Part shown: piece by piece, positions 1 through 5,093 of the stretch | Layout: every line of letters starts with the position of its first letter | Numbering within the stretch: the stretch's first letter is position 1 | Source of the DNA: an uncultured Dorea sp. | GTDB taxonomy: Bacteria; Bacillota; Clostridia; Lachnospirales; Lachnospiraceae | DNA length: 5,093 nt | Assembly: GCA_910579925.1 (NCBI GenBank) | Contig: CAJTVY010000093.1 | Span: 1 to 5,093, forward strand | Direction: 5' to 3' | Made by a program: the position numbers and the translations under genes | The notes under the pieces: generated by a model | The model's database searches: none | Told to the model about the DNA's origin: nothing | The model's input: the letters and a program-made list of their open reading frames with translations, nothing else

Positions 1-15
1 GGGGACAGAATAGGA

Positions 16-73
16 TAACCTTCTTGTTAAACTGCTGATTTTGTTGTAAAAATAAAGTAACCTAATTGTAAAA
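16..73 (+). promoter_or_regulatory. Three phased direct repeats upstream of the operon, candidate LytTR-type operator
   Basis: Two copies of a 16-bp element TAACCTnnTTGTwAAA lie at 16-31 and 58-73. All 13 fixed positions agree between them, and their starts are exactly 42 bp apart. A weaker middle copy at 36-51 keeps the TTGTAAAA half. Successive starts are 20 and 22 bp apart, about two helical turns each, so a regulator could bind all three on the same DNA face. LytTR regulators such as AgrA are known to bind 9-bp direct repeats separated by 12-13 bp, which gives the same period. On the minus strand the last copy reads ACAATTAGG, 7 of 9 identical to the AgrA-type ACAGTTAAG. The LytTR gene at the end of this operon is the natural candidate binder, but that link is inferred. 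Further copies could lie upstream of the window. Confidence 0.5.
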
Positions 74-74
74 T
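44..74 (+). promoter_or_regulatory. Weak sigma-A-like promoter candidate
   Basis: TTGTAA at 44-49 could serve as a -35 box (4 of 6 matches to consensus). TAAAAT at 69-74 could serve as a -10 box (5 of 6), with a long 19-bp spacer. Transcription would start near position 81, leaving a leader of under 20 nt before the first gene. A poor -35 with an off-length spacer fits an activator-dependent promoter. However, both boxes overlap the direct repeats, so repression is equally possible, and the true promoter may lie upstream of the window. Confidence 0.25.
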
Positions 75-82
75 TTTTATAA

Positions 83-89
83 AAGGAGA
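83..89 (+). promoter_or_regulatory. Ribosome binding site of the first lipoprotein
   Basis: AAGGAGA lies 8 nt before the ATG at 98. The spacing is ideal for this start and much poorer for the in-frame ATG at 113, so it supports the longer N-terminus MGTKKMKK. Confidence 0.75.
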
Positions 90-97
90 TTGATGAG

Positions 98-589
98 ATG
101 GGAACAAAAAAGATGAAGAAGACTGCGGCAGTTATCATTGCAACAGCAACCGTATGTGGAATGACGGCGGGATGTACGCCGAAAGAAGAAAAAATTGAAG
201 TGAATGCCTCCACTTCTCCATACGAAGATATGGTGGATTATTTTGAGCAGGAAGGATTCATTTTGGAGGACTGCGAACCGGTTGATATCAATGAAACAAC
301 AGGATATCTCACAGACAATACAAACGGAGAGTTTACTGAGACGAAAGTGGCGGATAAAGCATATGATTATGATGGACTCTGGCTGTTCTGGTGGGATCAG
401 GAAAACAAGACGGATTTATATGGAAACTATGAGTCTATGGCTACTAACCAGGGAACGATAGTCCTTGCTGGAGGCGCCGCGGTTCTTGAGACGGAAGCGG
501 CAAACGGAGCTTATGCGATTGCATTTTCAGAGGACTATGAAAAGAAACAGGACGCGGCCAAAGCGTTTGAAACGCTGGAAAACGAATAG
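98..589 (+). CDS. Small lipoprotein with WWD motif, exporter-associated, function unknown
   Basis: This 163-residue protein has a typical lipoprotein signal: positively charged start (KK.KK, residues 4-8), hydrophobic stretch (about 9-22) and lipobox TAGC with the lipidated cysteine at C26. The mature part should sit on the outer face of the cytoplasmic membrane. It is small, acidic and aromatic-rich, with the run YDGLWLFWWDQEN at 91-103 and a charged, probably helical C-terminus (about 144-163). It is far too short for a normal solute-binding protein. It is a diverged paralogue of the protein encoded at 4122-4610: both have a ...YEDMVDYFEQEG-like helix, the W-W-D-x-E-N motif, a following YES[ML] and a similar C-terminal end. 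Its place ahead of two ABC exporter genes suggests an accessory, sensing or self-protection role for that exporter, but this is inferred from context only. I do not recognise a named family. The start at 98 is chosen from the Shine-Dalgarno spacing. The alternative Met6 would also keep a working signal. Confidence 0.85.
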   Translation: MGTKKMKKTAAVIIATATVCGMTAGCTPKEEKIEVNASTSPYEDMVDYFEQEGFILEDCEPVDINETTGYLTDNTNGEFTETKVADKAYDYDGLWLFWWDQENKTDLYGNYESMATNQGTIVLAGGAAVLETEAANGAYAIAFSEDYEKKQDAAKAFETLENE

Positions 590-657
590 CAGCTCCAATA
601 TAACTGTGAAAGTACGAAAGCAGATGCTCTGAAATTAAGAAAAGGCAGGGAAACAAT

Positions 658-2388
658 ATGGAACGGGTTTTTGGAAAAGACAGGGGCAGCATGGGAAGCT
701 TCTTCCGCATGCTGCAGAAGGCAAGACTTCCTTATCTGTGGATTCTTGCATATATTGCCATTACAGCTCTTCTTACCAACGTAGGAATCAGCGTAACGGA
801 ATACACGGCCGAACTGTTTGCCGGAAATGTGAATTTTGGCACCGTGGTTCTTCCGTTTTTGGCTTTTACATTACTATCCCAGCTGATCAGTTCGGTCAGT
901 AAGATTATGAGTAACTTGTGTGTTGCGCGAATTGACCGTAATATCAGGAAAATGATCTGGAGTAAGACCGTCAGGCTGCCGCTTCGATATTACGAAAAAA
1001 ATAAGCCCAAAGAAATGATTTCCCGTATTACAACGGATATCACGGCGATCAGTCAGCTTATCATGCAAGTATTTGTTGCTATTCTCACTTCCGCGTACAC
1101 GCTGGTCATTACGCTTGGAAAAATCGGCTCCTACGACCAGAAGCTGATGATTGCTCTGATCGCGGTACTTCCGCTGAATTTAGTCATTGCATTTGTTATG
1201 GGAAAGATGAAGTTCGGAGTGCTGGATCTGGTAAATCAAAAAAATGCAGAGCTGACACAGACGATTGCAGAAAAAACCAATAATCTTCTTCTCATCAAAT
1301 CTTACGGAAAAGAAGAAAAGGAGCTTCAGACAGGGCAGGAGAAGATGAAAGGGTTCTATAAGAGTTCGATTCTGAATGCGTGGCTGGGATTCGCAACTCC
1401 GATGTATGCATTGGTGGGCGCTATGCAGTTTATTGTGATCGTGATGGTAGGCCGAAGCTTTTATTCATCCGGCGCATTGACTCTTACCCAATGGATCGCC
1501 TATTATGGATTCGCGGTGAACATCGTTAATCAGCTCAGCGCGTACTGTGTATATTGGACAACCTTCAAGGGTTCCCAGGGAGCAACCAGAAGGGTAGCCC
1601 AGATTATGGAAGAAATGGAAGAAGATATAGAGAACGGCGAGCATGTGGAGCATCTTTGCGGCGATATTGAATTAAGAGAGGTTGATTTCTCTTATGAAGA
1701 TAAACTCCTGTTCGATAAACTCAATCTGAAGATTCCGGCAGGACGCGTGACGGCGCTTATCGGACCGTCAGGGAGCGGAAAGACGACGCTTCTGAACCTG
1801 GTGGAGCGTATGTATCCGGTTTCGGGAGGTAAGATTTTATTTGGGGGCGAAGATACCGCGCGGTATTCGCTCAAGAGCTTCCGAAGCGAGATCTCATACG
1901 TAACGCAGGAAAGTACATTGTTTGCAGGAACGATCCGCGACAATATCCTGTTCGGAATTAAGAGAGAAGTCACGGATGAAGAACTGGAAAAAGCATGTAC
2001 GGACGCGGAAATTATGGATTTTATCAGGGAACAGCCGGAGGGATTCCTGGCGGATGTAGGCGAGCAGGGAGAGAAGCTTTCCGGCGGACAGAAACAGCGG
2101 ATTGCTTTTGCGAGGGCGCTTCTAAAACAATCGGATTATCTGTTTATGGATGAGGCGACCGCGGCTATGGACATCCGGGGAAAAGATCAGGTATGGAAGA
2201 GTGTGAAACGGCATATGGAAGGTAAAACCGTGCTTATGGTTGCCCACGACAGACAGACCGTACAGAAAGCAGATTATATCATAGTAATGCATAACGGAAA
2301 GATTATCTGTCAGGGAGAACCGGCGGAAGTATATGCCGAGAATACATATTACCGAGAATTAATAGGAAGTGAGGGACAGGGCAGATGA
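658..2388 (+). CDS. ABC exporter half-transporter (membrane domain fused to ATPase), subunit 1
   Basis: At 576 residues this has the usual length of a type IV (ABCB-like) half exporter. About six membrane segments are visible (near 24-43, 59-81, 135-155, 160-182, 245-268, 276-298), followed by the ATPase domain from about 336. That domain is complete: A-loop Y346, Walker A GPSGSGKT (369-376), Q-loop Q417, X-loop VGEQG (467-471, an exporter hallmark), signature LSGGQ (474-478), Walker B with D498 and catalytic E499, and H-loop H530. There is no N-terminal C39 peptidase domain, so it does not itself cleave a double-glycine leader. It most likely pairs with the product of the overlapping next gene to form a heterodimer in the cytoplasmic membrane that uses ATP to move a substrate outward. 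The substrate cannot be told from sequence. The ATG at 658 follows a mediocre ribosome site (AGGG at 647-650, 7-nt spacer); Met12 at 691 is a possible alternative. The preceding gap (590-657) shows no terminator, so co-transcription with the lipoprotein is likely. Confidence 0.95.
   Translation: MERVFGKDRGSMGSFFRMLQKARLPYLWILAYIAITALLTNVGISVTEYTAELFAGNVNFGTVVLPFLAFTLLSQLISSVSKIMSNLCVARIDRNIRKMIWSKTVRLPLRYYEKNKPKEMISRITTDITAISQLIMQVFVAILTSAYTLVITLGKIGSYDQKLMIALIAVLPLNLVIAFVMGKMKFGVLDLVNQKNAELTQTIAEKTNNLLLIKSYGKEEKELQTGQEKMKGFYKSSILNAWLGFATPMYALVGAMQFIVIVMVGRSFYSSGALTLTQWIAYYGFAVNIVNQLSAYCVYWTTFKGSQGATRRVAQIMEEMEEDIENGEHVEHLCGDIELREVDFSYEDKLLFDKLNLKIPAGRVTALIGPSGSGKTTLLNLVERMYPVSGGKILFGGEDTARYSLKSFRSEISYVTQESTLFAGTIRDNILFGIKREVTDEELEKACTDAEIMDFIREQPEGFLADVGEQGEKLSGGQKQRIAFARALLKQSDYLFMDEATAAMDIRGKDQVWKSVKRHMEGKTVLMVAHDRQTVQKADYIIVMHNGKIICQGEPAEVYAENTYYRELIGSEGQGR
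2371..2388 (+). promoter_or_regulatory. Ribosome binding site and ATGA overlap coupling the two ABC genes
   Basis: GAGGGA at 2371-2376 lies 8 nt before the ATG at 2385 and sits inside the end of the upstream gene. Start and stop codons share the four bases ATGA (2385-2388). This arrangement usually gives translational coupling and near-equal subunit amounts, as expected for a heterodimer. Confidence 0.75.
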
Positions 2389-4103
2389 AAAACAACAAAC
2401 ATGTAATATCGTTTTTTCTGAGCTTTTACAGAAGGCTTTCAATTCCCTGGTGGCTCTACCTGATCGCATTCGGAAGCGGCGTGGTTTATGCCGAGGTCGG
2501 AATGAGAGTATCGGAGTATCTGGTCCGTGTGAACAAGGGGGAACTATATAATTCTGTTATTTTAGGTTATGTCTTTTTTACGATTTTTAATGCATTGCTG
2601 GGATTTTTGCGGCCGCTTGTGGAAGAGTATGCCAATCAAAAAGTGATCCTGCGGGTAAGGTTTTCGATGTGGAGGAAGATCCTGCATCTTCCGATGGATC
2701 AGTTCGGAAAGGAACAGCCGTCTTCGCTGGTGTCGGCCGTTACGAACGACGTAACTCAGGCGACTCTGGTGATCAGCGGAATATTCTCAGGAGCTGCGTC
2801 GCTGTTCGGATTTGTCCGCGCCTGTATGATCTTGTATCAATACAATTCGCCTCTCGCAGCATACCTTTTGCTCTGCATACCGGTTGCGGTGGCAATGTTT
2901 GTCATCGTCGGCAAGCTGCAGTTTACCATAATGAAAAAGCGCTATGCGGCGTTGAATGAAATGACCACCTTTTTCTCCGAACACCTGTCGGCCGGGAAAT
3001 ATGTAAAAGCGCAGGTAATGGAAGAGAAAGAGCTGGAAAGCGGATATGCGGCAATCGATTCACGGTATAAGGCAGATATATACTATGCTTTCATGGAGCA
3101 GATTCAGGTTCTGACCAATTCCCTCTACTCCCTTCTTACGACTGTCGTAATGGCAGTGGGCGGTTCCAGATTGATTAACGCCGGGAAAATGGAAGCGACA
3201 GGGATTAATATGTTCAGCACCTATATGACGCAGGTGAATCTCTATATGGCGGAGCTTTTGACGGTGTGGCAGAACGTGATGGGCTCGAAAGGCGCGCTTG
3301 TCCATGTCGGGGATATTCTTGATATGGAAGAGGAGCATACGGAAAAAGGCAATTCCTGGACAGAATCCGAGAACAGAGATATTGTGTTCAAAAACGTGAA
3401 CTTTGGATATGGGAGCGAAAAAGAAATCCTTCATGACTTTTCCGTTTGCATTCCGGGAGGAAAGACGACGGCGGTGATCGGTGATAACGGTTCCGGAAAA
3501 TCTACGGTCATGAAACTGATACAGGGATTCTACCAGCCTGATTCGGGAGAAATATGGGTTGGAGGAAACAGGATAAGCGAAACGAGTCCCCGGGAATGTC
3601 ATAAAAAATTTGGCTATGTACTTCAGAACAATCCGCTGATGTCAGGTACGATCCGGGATAATATTCTGTATGGCACAGAAGGAGAGACACCGGAGGAAGA
3701 GATGAAAAAAGCGGCAGGAGAAGCCAGGGCGGATTCTTTTATAGATGCGCTTCCCAACGGATATGATACGACTCTTGGAGAGGCGGGGAACCGTTTGTCA
3801 AGCGGTCAGAAACAGAGGATAGCCATTGCCAGGGCATTGATTGCGAAGCCGGATTATCTGATACTCGACGAGGCGGGGGCGAGTCTGGACCATGACACAT
3901 ATATGAAGATCTATCATGGTATCAGGAAGAAGATGGAAGGCAATACTATTGTTTTCATCGCCCATGATATGCGCGAGATTGCAGAAGCAGACTATCTGGT
4001 CGTTATGCATCACGGACGTCTTGAAGCCTGCGGAACCCATGAAGAAGTATTTGCCGTAAGCAGGACTTATCAGGAATATCTGCAGTCCACTGAGGCATCT
4101 TAA
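2385..4103 (+). CDS. ABC exporter half-transporter (membrane domain fused to ATPase), subunit 2
   Basis: This 572-residue protein has the same architecture as the upstream subunit and is a diverged homologue of it; for example, a VG-x3-[ST]EY segment follows the first membrane helix in both. Membrane segments are seen near 20-44, 57-80, 128-150, 157-178, 238-262 and 270-298. ATPase motifs are A-loop Y342, Walker A GDNGSGKST (366-374), Q-loop Q414, X-loop GEAG (465-468), signature LSSGQ (471-475), Walker B with D495 and catalytic E496, D-loop ASLD (499-502) and H-loop H527. The signature has Ser in place of the first Gly of LSGGQ, and the stretch after the catalytic Glu reads AGASLD, with Gly where Thr or Ser is usual. 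These are mild departures. Unlike many heterodimeric exporters, neither subunit has lost its catalytic glutamate, so both ATP sites could hydrolyse. The gene overlaps the upstream one by 4 bp, and the envelope-protein gene starts 18 bp after its stop codon. Substrate unknown. Confidence 0.95.
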   Translation: MKNNKHVISFFLSFYRRLSIPWWLYLIAFGSGVVYAEVGMRVSEYLVRVNKGELYNSVILGYVFFTIFNALLGFLRPLVEEYANQKVILRVRFSMWRKILHLPMDQFGKEQPSSLVSAVTNDVTQATLVISGIFSGAASLFGFVRACMILYQYNSPLAAYLLLCIPVAVAMFVIVGKLQFTIMKKRYAALNEMTTFFSEHLSAGKYVKAQVMEEKELESGYAAIDSRYKADIYYAFMEQIQVLTNSLYSLLTTVVMAVGGSRLINAGKMEATGINMFSTYMTQVNLYMAELLTVWQNVMGSKGALVHVGDILDMEEEHTEKGNSWTESENRDIVFKNVNFGYGSEKEILHDFSVCIPGGKTTAVIGDNGSGKSTVMKLIQGFYQPDSGEIWVGGNRISETSPRECHKKFGYVLQNNPLMSGTIRDNILYGTEGETPEEEMKKAAGEARADSFIDALPNGYDTTLGEAGNRLSSGQKQRIAIARALIAKPDYLILDEAGASLDHDTYMKIYHGIRKKMEGNTIVFIAHDMREIAEADYLVVMHHGRLEACGTHEEVFAVSRTYQEYLQSTEAS

Positions 4104-4110
4104 AAGAAAG

Positions 4111-4116
4111 AAGGAA
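4111..4116 (+). promoter_or_regulatory. Ribosome binding site that decides the start of the second envelope protein
   Basis: AAGGAA at 4111-4116 is followed by two in-frame ATGs, at 4116 and 4122. The first overlaps the site itself and leaves no spacer. The second is 5 nt downstream (7 nt after the GG core), so 4122 is preferred and the protein begins MKKFTIV. Confidence 0.7.
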
Positions 4117-4121
4117 TGATT

Positions 4122-4610
4122 ATGAAGAAATTTACGATTGTGTCTTCCCTGCTTTTCGTGTTACTGTTTTGTGGGATGGTGGGATATGTGGCGTCGTCCG
4201 AAGACTTTACGCCTCCAAAGGAGGAGGAAGAAGCGGCCGTGCCTGAAGAAGAAGACAGGGAAGCGCCTGTCTGGAATAAGACGGTGGATGAACTCGTCTC
4301 ATTTCTGGAGGAGAAGGGGCTGATCCATGCAGACAGTAAAGTGACGCTCAGTGCGGAAGGTCTGTGTACGCTTGCGCTAAAGTATGACGGAGCCGAAATA
4401 TACTGGTGGGATCTGGAGAATCTGGATCCGGAATCTGGCGAGTATCAGGCATATGAGAGTCTCAGGACGAAAGGCGAGATTGATTTATATGGAGCCGGTA
4501 CGATTATTATGCCGAAGAAAAACGGTCCTTTTGCACTTTTATTAACCTATTATGAAGGCGATGTGCAGGCGTTAGAAAAAGCGTTTGGAGAATTTGGTCA
4601 GGAGAATTGA
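4122..4610 (+). CDS. Small secreted or membrane-anchored WWD-motif protein, paralogue of the first lipoprotein
   Basis: The protein has 162 residues from the preferred ATG at 4122 (164 if 4116 is used). The N-terminus is a KK start plus a hydrophobic helix (about 4-24), then an acidic Glu/Pro-rich linker (about 26-48) and a folded-looking domain. No true lipobox is present: the one cysteine in the helix follows Phe (LLFC), which lipoprotein processing does not normally accept. The protein is therefore either cleaved near VAS at the end of the helix or stays as a single-pass anchor with its domain outside. The domain matches the first lipoprotein: helix VDELVSFLEEKG, then YDGAEIYWWDLEN (about 88-100), YESL, a hydrophobic strand pair and a C-terminal LEKAFGEF-like helix. 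This points to an old duplication with exporter genes between the copies. I do not recognise a named family. Its role with the exporter is inferred from position only. Its 3' end contains the next gene's ribosome site. Confidence 0.85.
   Translation: MKKFTIVSSLLFVLLFCGMVGYVASSEDFTPPKEEEEAAVPEEEDREAPVWNKTVDELVSFLEEKGLIHADSKVTLSAEGLCTLALKYDGAEIYWWDLENLDPESGEYQAYESLRTKGEIDLYGAGTIIMPKKNGPFALLLTYYEGDVQALEKAFGEFGQEN
4600..4605 (+). promoter_or_regulatory. Ribosome binding site of the LytTR regulator
   Basis: AGGAGA lies inside the last codons of the envelope-protein gene and 8 nt before the ATG at 4614. This fixes that ATG over Met3 at 4620 and ties the regulator to the same transcript; the upstream stop codon is only 3 nt before the start. 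Confidence 0.75.
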
Positions 4611-4613
4611 TTG

Positions 4614-5093
4614 ATGAAAATGAAGCTTGTTCTGGTAGAAAAAGATGAAACATTGTGTACAGAGCTGAAAGAATTACTGGCGTTTTATAATGTATTTGAC
4701 ATTGTGCATACCTTTGACGGAATCAATGAAGCCAATAAATATATCTGCCTGAACGAGGTGGACGCGGTATTTATCAATATCAAAACAGGGAATCCAAGAT
4801 ACAGCGGGGACGGCTCCTTTCTGGCATACAATCTGTCCCAGATAAAGCCGGACGTCTTGGTGGCGCTGTATTCGGAAGAAAAGTTAGAGGCGGGGCTGGT
4901 ATTTGACTGCTGCTGCGATGAATACTTTCGGCTTCCGTTTGATAACCGTGTGCTTCAGCGGGTGGTTAAGCGGCTGCAGTATTTGTTTGAGCTGCTCCAA
5001 TACAAACGGTTATCCGTGAACCGTTCTATGATGATCAAGACGAGAAACGGATATCAGCTTGTGGATATTGATAAGGTTCTCTTTATCGAACGG
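4614..5093 (+). CDS. LytTR-family response regulator with degenerate receiver domain (3' end outside window)
   Basis: 160 codons are present and open to the window edge; the family is usually about 230-250 residues, so roughly a third is missing. Residues 3-125 align by eye with a CheY-like receiver: strand KLVLVEKDE at the start, VDAVFINIK as the central strand, a DG turn, LVALYSEE and YFRLPFD near the end. Residues from about 138 (MMIKTRNGYQLVDIDKVLFIE) look like the first strands of a LytTR DNA-binding domain. The phosphorylation chemistry is damaged. The acceptor aspartate position is N55, the conserved Lys before Pro is L107, and the second residue of the metal-binding acidic pair is K10 (E9 is kept); S87 remains at the Ser/Thr position. 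Three consecutive cysteines occur at 99-101. Known receivers of this kind do not work by ordinary Asp phosphorylation, so control may be by protein level, ligand or partner. It is the likely regulator of this operon (inferred). A kinase partner, if any, would be outside the window. Confidence 0.85.
   Translation, partial: MKMKLVLVEKDETLCTELKELLAFYNVFDIVHTFDGINEANKYICLNEVDAVFINIKTGNPRYSGDGSFLAYNLSQIKPDVLVALYSEEKLEAGLVFDCCCDEYFRLPFDNRVLQRVVKRLQYLFELLQYKRLSVNRSMMIKTRNGYQLVDIDKVLFIER

Noticed and set aside
1..38. Tail of an upstream gene (one frame open from the window edge to a TGA at 36-38)
   Set aside because: Only about 11 codons are visible and the region overlaps the repeat array, so nothing supports it as coding.
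413..424. 12-bp identity GATTTATATGGA shared by the two paralogues (also at 4482-4493)
   Set aside because: It encodes DLYG in both, but before YESM in one protein and after YESL in the other, so it is not at aligned positions and is most likely chance or codon bias.
449..490. Internal Gly-Gly in the first lipoprotein as a double-glycine peptide leader exported by the ABC pair
   Set aside because: The Gly-Gly is deep inside the mature domain, after a lipoprotein signal, and neither ABC subunit has a C39 peptidase domain.
590..657. Gap between lipoprotein and first ABC gene as a site for a terminator, promoter or small peptide gene
   Set aside because: I found no stem-loop with a T-run, no copy of the leader repeat and no open frame longer than a couple of codons with a start. 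It looks like a plain intra-operon spacer.
444..710. Minus-strand open frame spanning the gap between the lipoprotein and the first ABC gene
   Set aside because: It overlaps the ends of two well-supported + strand genes and its translation is low-complexity Pro/Leu/Ser-rich without a domain, typical of an antisense shadow.
3060..3602. 180-codon open frame on the minus strand
   Set aside because: It lies wholly inside the second ABC gene, has no convincing ribosome site and no recognisable domain. The + strand frame carries all ABC motifs.
4122..4200. Lipobox at the cysteine in the helix of the second envelope protein
   Set aside because: The residue before the cysteine is Phe and not Gly, Ala or Ser, and no basic-hydrophobic-lipobox spacing fits.

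Overview
The window looks like part of a chromosome from a Firmicutes/Clostridia organism. The evidence is the A-rich, strong Shine-Dalgarno sites, the moderate GC content (judged by eye, not counted), Gram-positive style secretion signals, and a LytTR-type regulator. A gut Lachnospiraceae-like source is plausible, but this is an inference from style and not a measured assignment. All recognisable genes lie on the + strand and are packed as one probable operon, with no rho-independent terminator visible between them.

Layout: positions 1-97 are a short A/T-rich leader. It holds three phased copies of a 16-bp element (consensus TAACCTnnTTGTwAAA; the middle copy is degenerate), a weak promoter candidate and a good ribosome binding site. 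Then follow a small lipoprotein (98-589), a 68-bp gap without a gene, two half-size ABC exporters that overlap by ATGA (658-2388 and 2385-4103), a second small envelope protein (4122-4610) and a regulator gene cut by the window end (4614-5093).

How the parts fit: the two ABC half-transporters each carry six predicted membrane segments and a complete nucleotide-binding domain, so they most likely form one heterodimeric exporter. Its substrate is unknown. The two small envelope proteins on either side are diverged paralogues that share a D-G-x3-[FY]-W-W-D-x-E-N motif and a similar C-terminal half. The exporter pair is therefore bracketed by an exporter-associated family that I do not recognise. 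One member is lipid-anchored and the other is anchored by, or secreted through, a hydrophobic N-terminus.

The regulator has a receiver fold followed by the start of a LytTR DNA-binding domain, but the receiver has lost several phosphorylation residues: Asp to Asn at the phospho-site, Lys to Leu, and one of the acidic pair changed to Lys. The leader repeats have roughly 21-bp phasing, as expected for LytTR operators, so an autoregulated exporter locus is a reasonable hypothesis. The most notable items are the paralogue pair around the exporter, the phosphorylation-dead receiver and the phased leader repeats.
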